Assembly: GCA_030018635.1 (NCBI GenBank)
Contig: JASEHU010000089.1
Location: 1 to 7,798, forward strand
Source: a bacterium
Lineage (GTDB): Bacteria > UBA9089 > CG2-30-40-21 > SBAY01
Direction: 5' to 3'
DNA: 7,798 nucleotides
The translations under genes and the position numbers were made by a program. Below are positions 1 to 5,821 of this stretch, piece after piece (position 1 is the stretch's first letter; the number at the start of each line of letters is the position of its first letter). The notes beneath the pieces are model-generated. The model made no database searches and was not told where the DNA came from. It saw nothing but the letters and a program-made list of their open reading frames with translations.

Positions 1-2
1 AC

Positions 3-31
3 ATTTTACCTAAATTCTTACAAATTGTCAA
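3..31 (-). promoter_or_regulatory. Predicted sigma70-type promoter firing out of the left edge
   Basis: On the minus strand a perfect TTGACA (26-31) is followed after exactly 17 nt by TAAAAT (3-8), one mismatch from the consensus -10. It points leftward, so any gene it drives lies outside the window. It sits downstream of the leftward prepilin peptidase gene and could start a separate transcript. This is a consensus match only. Confidence 0.45.
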
Positions 32-90
32 TAAATGTCGATTGCACAGGTCGAATTTATATAGGGAGAATGAAAATGTCGTTAATTAGG

Positions 91-858
91 CTATAATCGT
101 TTAACACACCATTCCATAATATTCTTTCCCCAAAACAGAACAATTACTGCCCCAGAGGTCAAATAGGGGCCAAAAGGGATATATTCGCCAAATTTTTTTT
201 TGCCCAATAAAATTAATGTTACCCCAACCAAAGAACCTAAAAAAGAGGCTAAAAATAAACTTATTAAGGTGTTTTGCCCATTAGCCAAAAAGACACCAAT
301 CACGGCGGCTAATTTAAAATCACCTCCACCCATCCCTTCCTTCTTAAATATGAATGGGCTGATAACTACAATTAAAAAAATAATCCCTCCGCCAATTAAG
401 CCGGCTATCAATGAGTTAAAGAATGTCCCTTTTAAAAAATTTATTAACAAGCCGATAAAGAACATAGGATAGGTTATAATATTGAGAATTAATTGATGTT
501 CAAAATCTATAAAGGTAATAATTATAAGGATAGAGATAAATAAAAGATAGATACCAAACTCATAAGAATAGCCATAAGTATGCCATAACAAAAGGAATAA
601 AACAGGGGTCAAGATTTCTACTATCAGGTATCTTAGGGGGATTTTCACCTCACAAGACCGACATTTACCTTTGAGAATAATATAACTTAGAATAGGGATA
701 TTTTCCCATATCTTTATCCTTGTTTTACAATTTGGGCAGTGGGAAGGAGGGATGATAATCGACTCCTGTATTGGCAGACGATAAATACAAACATTAAAAA
801 AACTCCCCAACAGTGCCCCGGCGATAAATATAACTACTTGAATAAAAACCTCTATCAT
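91..858 (-). CDS. pilD: Prepilin peptidase (type IV leader peptidase, A24 aspartic protease)
   Basis: This inner-membrane enzyme cleaves the leader peptide of type IV pilin-like proteins and usually N-methylates the new N-terminus. The 255-residue length is normal. The N-terminal membrane segment carries the family's GSFFNVCIYRLP signature (residues 18-29). A cytoplasmic domain follows with two CxxC pairs (C41/C44 and C66/C69), the zinc-type motif of bifunctional members. The catalytic aspartates are visible: D118 in the IDFEHQLI motif and D180 in GMGGGDFK. Several hydrophobic membrane segments fill the rest. The ATG at 856-858 fits the family N-terminus and has no Shine-Dalgarno sequence, but a promoter lies immediately upstream, suggesting a leaderless mRNA. 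The gene diverges from the LysM-pilB pair, whose ATPase belongs to the same machinery. The symbol pilD is used generically; comC or gspO would be equally fitting. Confidence 0.95.
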   Translation of the reverse strand: MIEVFIQVVIFIAGALLGSFFNVCIYRLPIQESIIIPPSHCPNCKTRIKIWENIPILSYIILKGKCRSCEVKIPLRYLIVEILTPVLFLLLWHTYGYSYEFGIYLLFISILIIITFIDFEHQLILNIITYPMFFIGLLINFLKGTFFNSLIAGLIGGGIIFLIVVISPFIFKKEGMGGGDFKLAAVIGVFLANGQNTLISLFLASFLGSLVGVTLILLGKKKFGEYIPFGPYLTSGAVIVLFWGKNIMEWCVKRL

Positions 859-864
859 ATTATA

Positions 865-893
865 ATAATAGCATGATATTTATGATTTGTCAA
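865..893 (-). promoter_or_regulatory. Promoter of the prepilin peptidase gene, probably leaderless
   Basis: TTGACA (888-893, minus strand) is separated by 17 nt from TATTAT (865-870). A TATAAT at 859-864 is also present but has a spacing of 23. With TATTAT as the -10, transcription would begin near 858, which is the A of the start codon. No purine-rich ribosome-binding sequence lies between. The promoter is within the 99-126 bp divergent region shared with the LysM gene. Confidence 0.55.
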
Positions 894-984
894 GGTAATA
901 TTGGGTCTGCCCCCCATCCCTTATTAAAGTAAAATCGGAAAAATGCCGATATAAAGAATGAATAAGTTGAATTGGAGAATAATA

Positions 985-1524
985 ATGAATAGAAGTGAAT
1001 TTTTTATTAGTGCCGGGGCCATTTTTTATCTTTTTGTTTCTTTGAATTATCCTATCCTGGATATATTGGTTGATCCGGTGAAGGCGGCTGCCAGAGGTGC
1101 TACCTCAAATTCATCATTAGAGTCGCATTACAATTTAAAATCGCCAGATTTACTTCTTAGTTATACTATCAAAACCCATAAATGGAATGTTCAGTCATTG
1201 AAATCTCCTACAAAAGGTGCCACCTCGAAATCTATTCAAAAAGCCAAACTCTTGATAAAGGTGCTACCTCGGTCTTCTATGAAAATCTCAACCCCAACTT
1301 CTTCAAAGCCTCTGACAGAGGTGTTACCTCTTACAGACCCAAAAATCCCCTTGACAATCCATGTAGTTAAACCAGGCGATACATTATGGAAAATTGCCGC
1401 CAAATATGGAGTTAGTAGTGCAACTATTTGTGAATTAAATGATTTGAAAAGAAGCGATATATTGGCTATAGGAATGAAATTACAGGTATCAGGTGTTAGG
1501 AAGAAGTTAGAGGTTAGCAGTTAG
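985..1524 (+). CDS. LysM-domain envelope protein with repeat-invaded linker
   Basis: This is a predicted exported or membrane-anchored protein binding peptidoglycan through one C-terminal LysM domain. I chose ATG 985 because GGAG (974-977) lies 8 nt upstream; an in-frame ATG at 958 would add nine residues but has no such site. The 179 residues hold an N-terminal hydrophobic segment (about residues 4-29), a low-complexity Ser/Thr/Lys/Pro linker of roughly 95 residues, and LysM (about 125-168) with the typical VKPGDTLWKIAAKYGV start. The last eleven residues are encoded inside an inverted-repeat element that also supplies the stop codon, so the native end may have been lost. The linker DNA holds four copies of a palindromic repeat in two frames. 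The gene precedes a pilus ATPase by 89 nt and may be co-transcribed with it. A role at the pilus base is inference; the LysM call itself is firm. Confidence 0.82.
   Translation: MNRSEFFISAGAIFYLFVSLNYPILDILVDPVKAAARGATSNSSLESHYNLKSPDLLLSYTIKTHKWNVQSLKSPTKGATSKSIQKAKLLIKVLPRSSMKISTPTSSKPLTEVLPLTDPKIPLTIHVVKPGDTLWKIAAKYGVSSATICELNDLKRSDILAIGMKLQVSGVRKKLEVSS
1094..1330 (+). repeat. Four short palindromic repeats inside the LysM linker coding region
   Basis: Copies of the 12-nt core aggtgYYacctc lie at 1095-1106, 1215-1226, 1259-1270 and 1319-1330. The centre is gct, gcc, gct and gtt respectively. Copies 1 and 4 extend to a perfect GAGGT-N3-ACCTC palindrome (1094-1106 and 1318-1330). Start-to-start spacings are 120, 44 and 60 nt, so this is not a regular array. 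Copies 1 and 2 are read as GATS in the LysM frame, whereas copies 3 and 4 are read as VLP because they lie in another frame. The conservation is therefore visible at the DNA level and not at the protein level of the annotated frame. Confidence 0.75.
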
Positions 1525-1590
1525 AGGAAGGAGGTTAAAGATGCTTCTTTTCTAACTTCTAACTTCTAACCTCTAACTGACACCTGATAC
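1486..1590. repeat. Inverted-repeat element built of 7-nt GTTAGAR units
   Basis: Outer arms of 11 bp pair perfectly (1486-1496 with 1580-1590). Inside them, five contiguous heptads run on the plus strand at 1506-1540 (GTTAGAG, GTTAGCA, GTTAGAG and two degenerate units). Four contiguous heptads run on the minus strand at 1550-1577 (GTTAGAG and three GTTAGAA). A 13-nt segment at 1505-1517 is the exact reverse complement of 1566-1578. The whole could form an interrupted hairpin in DNA or RNA. It overlaps the 3' end of the LysM gene, fills most of the gap before pilB, and ends 11 nt before the pilB ribosome-binding site. Confidence 0.8.
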
Positions 1591-1613
1591 TGGATTTAAT
1601 CAAGGAAATTCCA

Positions 1614-3110
1614 ATGATAAATATTTTAGAGACGGAGATACCTCAAGAGGTAATTCAAAAATTACCGGCAAAATTTGTCAATCGATACCAGGTAATTCCT
1701 GTTAAGATGGACAATAATACCCTAACCATTGCTACGGCAGACCCATTAGACCTCCATACACTTGATGACATCGGACTTTTATTAGGCTGTCAAATAGAGA
1801 TAGTTTTAACCTCTCCAGAAGAAATTGACCAGGCATTACAAAAATATTATGGTGCTAGGTCACAAACAGTTCAAGATATTATTTCCACAATGACAGAAAA
1901 AAAGGTGGGAGACATAGACGAAAGTAAAGAGGTAACAACTGATTTAGAAAGTTTAGCTCACGAAGCACCTGTAATTAAATTAGTAAATGTAATCATTATG
2001 GAGGCTATCAAGAAAAGAGCCAGTGATATTCATATTGAGCCTTTTGAGAACGAGGCAGTAGTTAGATATAGAATAGATGGTGTTTTGTATGATACCGCTC
2101 CACCCCCTAAATGGCTTTATCCTGCTATTGTTTCGAGAATTAAACTTATGGCAGAGATGAATATTGCCGAGCGACGATTACCACAGGATGGACGCATTCA
2201 ACTTAAGGTTGGGGGAAAGCAAATTGATATGCGTGTGTCAACACTTCCTACACTTTATGGAGAAAGTTTAGTTATTAGAATTTTAGAGAAAGAAACTGTT
2301 CTGATAGGATTAGATGAATTGGGATTTGAGGAGTTAGTTCTGGCTCAATTCAGAAAATTAATTAATAAATCAAATGGAATTATATTAGTTACAGGTCCTA
2401 CAGGTTCTGGAAAAACTACTACACTTTATGCCGCTTTAAATGAAATCAACTCTACTGAAAAAAAGATTATTACCATTGAGGACCCCATAGAATACCAATT
2501 AAAGCGGATAAATCAATTACAGGTAAAGCCCAAGATAAATTTTAGCTTTGCTCAAGGGCTGCGGTCTATGTTACGGCAGGACCCGGATATTATGATGGTT
2601 GGAGAAATACGGGATTTAGAGACAGCTGAGGTAGCGGTTCAATCGGCTTTAACCGGACATCTGGTATTCTCTACCTTACATACCAATGATGCCGCAAGTG
2701 CTATTACCAGACTTCATGACATGGGCATAGAAGATTTTTTAATCTCTTCATCTGTAATTGGAATCTTAGCCCAGCGATTGGTCCGACTTGTTTGCCCGGA
2801 ATGTAGAGAGGAATACCTGCCCAAACCAGAATTAGTCAAGGAATTTCACTCAAAAACACTTTTTAAAGGACGAGGTTGTGAAAACTGCAATTATTCCGGG
2901 TTTAAAGGAAGAACTGGAATATTTGAGCTATTGATTGTAAATGATGAAATTCGGGACTTAATTCTTCAGAAGACTAATGCCAATAAAATAAAAGAATGCT
3001 CAATTAAATTAGGGATGAAACCGATGTATGATGATGGCTTTCAAAAGGTCCAACGAGGACTGACTACATTAGAAGATGTTCTACGGGTTGTTCAAGAGGA
3101 AGAAGGGTAA
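1614..3110 (+). CDS. pilB: Type IV pilus / type II secretion assembly ATPase (PilB/GspE family)
   Basis: This cytoplasmic hexameric ATPase powers polymerisation of pilin subunits at the inner membrane. The 498 residues show an N-terminal MshEN/T2SSE_N-type domain (about 1-80), a linker, and the ATPase core. The Asp box is at 137-156 (SDIHIEPFENEAVVRYRIDG). Walker A GPTGSGKTTT is at 261-270, Walker B RQDPDIMMVGEIRD at 321-334, and the His box GHLVFSTLHTNDA at 348-360. A zinc-binding tetracysteine (C394/C397 and C422/C425) separates it from retraction ATPases of the PilT type, which lack this element. It is somewhat shorter than most PilB proteins because only one N-terminal domain is present. 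The start ATG is supported by AAGGAA (1602-1607), 6 nt upstream. No pilC/gspF follows; transcription instead runs into a hairpin and a convergent gene. PilB, GspE and MshE cannot be separated from sequence alone, so the symbol is provisional. Confidence 0.94.
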   Translation: MINILETEIPQEVIQKLPAKFVNRYQVIPVKMDNNTLTIATADPLDLHTLDDIGLLLGCQIEIVLTSPEEIDQALQKYYGARSQTVQDIISTMTEKKVGDIDESKEVTTDLESLAHEAPVIKLVNVIIMEAIKKRASDIHIEPFENEAVVRYRIDGVLYDTAPPPKWLYPAIVSRIKLMAEMNIAERRLPQDGRIQLKVGGKQIDMRVSTLPTLYGESLVIRILEKETVLIGLDELGFEELVLAQFRKLINKSNGIILVTGPTGSGKTTTLYAALNEINSTEKKIITIEDPIEYQLKRINQLQVKPKINFSFAQGLRSMLRQDPDIMMVGEIRDLETAEVAVQSALTGHLVFSTLHTNDAASAITRLHDMGIEDFLISSSVIGILAQRLVRLVCPECREEYLPKPELVKEFHSKTLFKGRGCENCNYSGFKGRTGIFELLIVNDEIRDLILQKTNANKIKECSIKLGMKPMYDDGFQKVQRGLTTLEDVLRVVQEEEG

Positions 3111-3113
3111 TAG

Positions 3114-3193
3114 TATAATTATGAATTATGAATTATGAATTATAAATTGAGGAATTTTAATTCATAATTCATAATTCATAATTCATAATTTAT
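3114..3193. repeat. Long AT-rich hairpin of ATGAATT heptads between convergent genes
   Basis: The left arm has three ATGAATT units (3121-3141) plus one ATAAATT (3142-3148). The right arm, read on the minus strand, has ATAAATT (3187-3193) followed by four ATGAATT units (3159-3186). Positions 3117-3141 and 3159-3183 are exact reverse complements, giving a 25-bp perfect stem with a 17-nt loop, and other registers are possible because of the periodicity. It occupies essentially all of the 94-nt gap between the stop codons of pilB and dprA. It may act as a bidirectional transcript end or mRNA-stabilising structure, but there is no GC-rich stem with U-tract, so calling it an intrinsic terminator would be inference. 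Confidence 0.85.
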
Positions 3194-3204
3194 AACTATA
3201 TCTT

Positions 3205-4308
3205 TCAACAACGGATAAATCTTTTACCCATCAACTGTTTAATCACACCTTTAATCTCAAGTTGAATTAAAACACCGGCTACCTGGGCGGCAGTCATCTG
3301 GGATAAACAAGAAATGGTATCGATATGTTGTGGTTCGTTGGAAGAGATGAATTGATATAGTTTATCTTCATCGGTAGAGAGGGCTATTTCAGTATTTTTT
3401 TTTACTTGTGGGATTTTTTTTAAGGCATCACTAAATAATTCAAGTTCTTCGATTATATCCTCGGCAGATTCAGTTAATTTGGCCCCTTGTTTGATTAACT
3501 GATGGGTTCCTTTACTCAATCTGCTTCCGACTGAACCCGGGACGGCAAATACCTCTCGATTTTGCTCTAAGGCACAATCAGCCGTAATCAGTGCCCCACT
3601 TTTGAGAGGCGCCTCAACAATAACCGTACCTAATGATAATCCACTGATGAGACGATTGCGCTGTGGGAAATTGAATTTTTCAGGTGGTGTGCCTATTGGA
3701 AATTCAGTTATGATTGCCCCATGTTCTATGATTTCATAAAATAATTTTTTATTTTCCGGTGGATAGATAATATCTATTCCACAACCTAAAACAGCAATGG
3801 TTCTTCCCTTAGAATCTATGGCACTGCGGTGAGAAGCAACATCAATACCACGGGCTAAGCCACTAATGATAGTAAAACCTGCCTGCACTAACTCCGCGGC
3901 CAGTCGCTCGGCTGTGGTTTTACCATAAGTAGTAGCCGACCTAGAACCAACCATAGCAATAGATAATCGGTCGGTTGGCTGTAATTTACCCTGGACATAA
4001 AGGACAGGCGGTGGGTCGTAGATAGACTTGAGGTTTTGAGGATAGTCTTCACTATCTAAGGTTAAAATGGTTGCCCCTTCTTTTTCAACCTTCTCTAATT
4101 CCGCATCAACCTTTACCTTATCTTTTTCATCAACTATCCGTTGGGCGAGTTGAGGACCTATTCCCCTTACCTGGCTTAAATTCAAGGCATTAGCCGACAA
4201 AATGGCTTGTGGACTGCCAAAATGTTTCAAAAGGGTAATAAACCTTAATGGCCCTATTCCCGAAATCATATTTAGTTGAATCCATGGTTTTATATCAGAA
4301 TTATTCAT
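3205..4308 (-). CDS. dprA: DNA processing protein DprA (Smf)
   Basis: DprA binds incoming single-stranded DNA during natural transformation, protects it and loads RecA. From ATG 4308 the protein has 367 residues, the usual size for three-domain members. Numbering below is from GTG 4311, one codon upstream. A helix-hairpin-helix/SAM-like N-terminal domain spans about 10-65 (ISGIGPLR and VRGIGPQL). The Rossmann fold at about 88-292 carries VGSRSAT (121-127), SGLARGID (150-157), FPQRNRLISG (215-224), SGALITA (238-244) and FAVPG (255-259). A C-terminal winged helix of the DprA type covers about 312-366. GTG 4311 directly precedes ATG 4308, so either could be the start. Neither has a properly spaced Shine-Dalgarno sequence, and the -10 box ends only 8-11 nt upstream. 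The gene converges with pilB. Together with the pilus genes it supports transformation competence, though DprA also occurs in bacteria not known to be competent. Confidence 0.96.
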   Translation of the reverse strand: MNNSDIKPWIQLNMISGIGPLRFITLLKHFGSPQAILSANALNLSQVRGIGPQLAQRIVDEKDKVKVDAELEKVEKEGATILTLDSEDYPQNLKSIYDPPPVLYVQGKLQPTDRLSIAMVGSRSATTYGKTTAERLAAELVQAGFTIISGLARGIDVASHRSAIDSKGRTIAVLGCGIDIIYPPENKKLFYEIIEHGAIITEFPIGTPPEKFNFPQRNRLISGLSLGTVIVEAPLKSGALITADCALEQNREVFAVPGSVGSRLSKGTHQLIKQGAKLTESAEDIIEELELFSDALKKIPQVKKNTEIALSTDEDKLYQFISSNEPQHIDTISCLSQMTAAQVAGVLIQLEIKGVIKQLMGKRFIRC

Positions 4309-4318
4309 CACCTGCTAT

Positions 4319-4347
4319 ATTATAAAAGAAATAATCATTTTTGTCAA
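4319..4347 (-). promoter_or_regulatory. Strong consensus promoter of dprA
   Basis: A perfect TTGACA (4342-4347, minus strand) and a perfect TATAAT (4319-4324) are separated by the optimal 17 nt. Transcription should start near 4312, which leaves 0 to about 4 nt before GTG 4311 or ATG 4308. The dprA mRNA would therefore be leaderless or nearly so. Perfect consensus suggests constitutive expression, unlike genes induced only during competence. Confidence 0.7.
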
Positions 4348-4414
4348 TCAAAAATTACATAAGCCAGAAATTCCCCAACTTTTAAGATTACCGAGATGAT
4401 AAGATAAAGATAGG

Positions 4415-4490
4415 CCACAAAATCACCAAAACATAAAATTCCACAAAAGGAAATTTTTAGTGAATTTTAGTGCCTTTGTGTCTTCGTGGC
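4415..4490. repeat. Intergenic octamer repeat (nCACnAAn on the minus strand)
   Basis: This lies in the 203-nt gap between the dprA start and the 3' end of the surface-protein remnant. Read on the minus strand, three contiguous 8-nt units CCACGAAG, ACACAAAG and GCACTAAA occupy 4482-4489, 4474-4481 and 4466-4473. A related TCACTAAA (4456-4463) follows after 2 nt. A weaker similar stretch in the opposite orientation lies at 4415-4433 (13 of 19 positions match 4471-4489), giving an imperfect inverted repeat. From memory, strings of this kind recur between genes in many environmental bacterial genomes. Apart from the dprA promoter, I see nothing else in the gap. Confidence 0.5.
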
Positions 4491-4511
4491 TAAAAAGAGG
4501 TTATTCCCTCA

Positions 4512-5687
4512 CTATTTAATTACACCCAATTTACCAACCTTCTTATTCCCACTGGGGTCTTTGATGAGGTAGATGTAGATGCCTGAGGCTACCTTTTCAC
4601 CGGCAGAGTTGCGGGCATCCCAGCCCATGCGTGAGCTGGTTACTTTCGTTTCACAGACTAACTCGCCGGCTATGGTGAAGATTGAAATGGTCGAGTCCAG
4701 GCTGAGTTTATCAAAGGTTATCCCAATTCCTGCATGCTTGTCTGCATAATACGGATTAGGATAGACCAACGCCTTCTCAAGATTTTGCTCAAACCCAGTT
4801 CCCATCAGACAATAAAATGAGAAATGCGAGACATCGGCATAAACAACATGATTTGTTGTATCAATTATGGAAGGTTCAACCTTTTTCCAAAATGCACCTG
4901 CTCCTGTTCCTACCAGATGATAAATGGCTAAGGAGCTTACCAGCATTGGTGACGTTACTCCATCTACATAACCATCAGCAGGATTGCTGTCTTGATAGGG
5001 GATGAAGATACGCACGGTAGTAATCGTTGCATTATGAATCTCGAACCGTCGTAATGTCCCTTCTACGCGGTTTATCCTCGGGTCTGCATCGTCCTTCGCA
5101 TTGCCGGCAAGAACTATGTTGGCCGTAGAAGTGCCAGAGGTGTCTATCTCAATATAGCCTGCGCCGGTTAAACTACCGGTTCCCACCTCTACTTGTGTCT
5201 TACCATCATCAGCAACGACCGTTCCAGAACTACTACTGCCTAACAATAGAATGGTAACCGAATGCGTGGCAGAGGTAGATGTTCCTGCAATGGCAGCGGT
5301 AATGATTACTGATGTGACGGGTGTGAGCGTGCCGTTTTGCTTGAAGAAGAAGGTTAGATTACTTGTGCCTGTCATGGTGAATGTGCCGGAGGTGGTCCAG
5401 ACATCTGAAAAATTCTCGGCAAACTTAGATTGCTCATCACCACGAACAATAATTGTTGTATTTCCAGGGCTTGGGTTATCAAATTCATCCCGGGTCTGTA
5501 CATTCATTGACTCCGGTATACCTACGGTTAAAGTCCCTGCTGTTGGTGGCACAAATAGCAACTTCGCAATCGGTCCCGGGGTAACGGTTACCGTAACAGT
5601 TCCTCTTTTACCTTGTGCCTCAGCCGTAATTTCTACCGTGCCTGTCTTACTGCCTGCGGTGAATGTAGTTGTAGCGGAGCTTCCCCC
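4512..5687 (-). pseudogene. 3' remnant of a large secreted surface protein with FlgD-like/T9SS-like C-terminal module
   Basis: An open frame of 391 codons ends in TAG at 4512-4514 and has no credible start. The first possible initiator, TTG at 5561, has no ribosome-binding site and cuts through an Ig-like domain, and a TAG (5688-5690) closes the frame upstream. The N-terminal part resembles bacterial Ig-like/Big repeats rich in Thr, Gly and Val (ATTTFTAGSKTGTVEITA, then a second module). A middle domain ends in SHFSFYCLMG. The last 90 or so residues form a C-terminal module: YPNPYY, then ISIFTIAGELV, then GWDARNSAGEKVASGIYIYLI. Such modules cap long exported proteins and often direct secretion or surface anchoring. 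The reading frame looks intact after the break, and base composition is visibly richer in G and C than in the neighbours. I infer that the 5' part was lost by rearrangement or IS activity. The exact substrate or adhesion role is unknown. Confidence 0.75.
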
Positions 5688-5781
5688 CTACCATTAACAA
5701 ATTCCCTTTAAAGATGGGCGAGTTACAGCCTTAAACCTCCAATGTAGCTACGAATATTTTATCGTAGCGTGAAAATAATAG
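5688..5781. other. Unassigned junction DNA with a 7-bp hairpin, between the gene break and the IS
   Basis: This 94-nt segment separates the truncated surface-protein frame from the left end of the insertion sequence. All leftward frames contain stops, and neither possible shift at the G6 run (5683-5688, minus strand) opens a longer frame. It contains a perfect 7-bp inverted repeat, GCTACGA (5747-5753) and TCGTAGC (5762-5768), with an 8-nt loop. It might be the end of another mobile element or foreign DNA brought in by a rearrangement. I recognise nothing in it. Confidence 0.4.
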
Positions 5782-5805
5782 TTGACAACTAACTTTTGCA
5801 CGAAA
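5782..5805 (+). repeat. Left terminal inverted repeat of the IS
   Basis: Bases 5786-5805 are the exact reverse complement of 7751-7770. After one mismatch (5785 against 7771), three more bases pair (5782-5784 with 7772-7774), giving 23 of 24. It includes TTTTGCACGAAA, and the transposase stop codon lies 16 nt further in. Confidence 0.9.
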
Positions 5806-5821
5806 TTAAAAGTATAGCCAA

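Noticed and set aside
70..96. Eight-codon rightward frame after GGGAG
   Set aside because: It is far too short, overlaps the end of the prepilin peptidase gene and resembles no known leader peptide.
200..472. Rightward open frame of 90 codons
   Set aside because: It lies entirely within the well-supported prepilin peptidase gene on the other strand, has no ribosome-binding site and gives a low-complexity Lys/Pro/Ile product.
934..950. ATCGG-N7-CCGAT hairpin upstream of the LysM gene
   Set aside because: The stem is only 5 bp, with no recognisable operator or riboswitch context and no clear promoter for LysM nearby.
1182..1370. Rightward open frame of 62 codons in a second frame of the LysM gene
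   Set aside because: It has no start signal and overlaps the LysM gene. It is of interest only because repeats 3 and 4 read GATS and GVTS in it, which is discussed as a finding.
1639..1652. TACCTC-AA-GAGGTA palindrome near the pilB start, reminiscent of the LysM repeats
   Set aside because: Its half-sites are in the opposite order to the LysM repeat, it is a single copy in ordinary coding sequence, and a 6-bp match is easily chance.
3114..3193. CRISPR-like array or tandem repeat array
   Set aside because: Units are 7 nt, contiguous, without spacers and in inverted orientation, so this is a hairpin and not a CRISPR.
4817..5005. Rightward open frame of 62 codons
   Set aside because: It is antisense to the surface-protein remnant, whose recognisable C-terminal module fixes the true frame.
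5251..5697. Rightward open frame of 148 codons
   Set aside because: It is antisense to the Ig-like coding region; its Val/Pro-rich composition mirrors the Thr/Gly-rich real protein, and no start signal is present.
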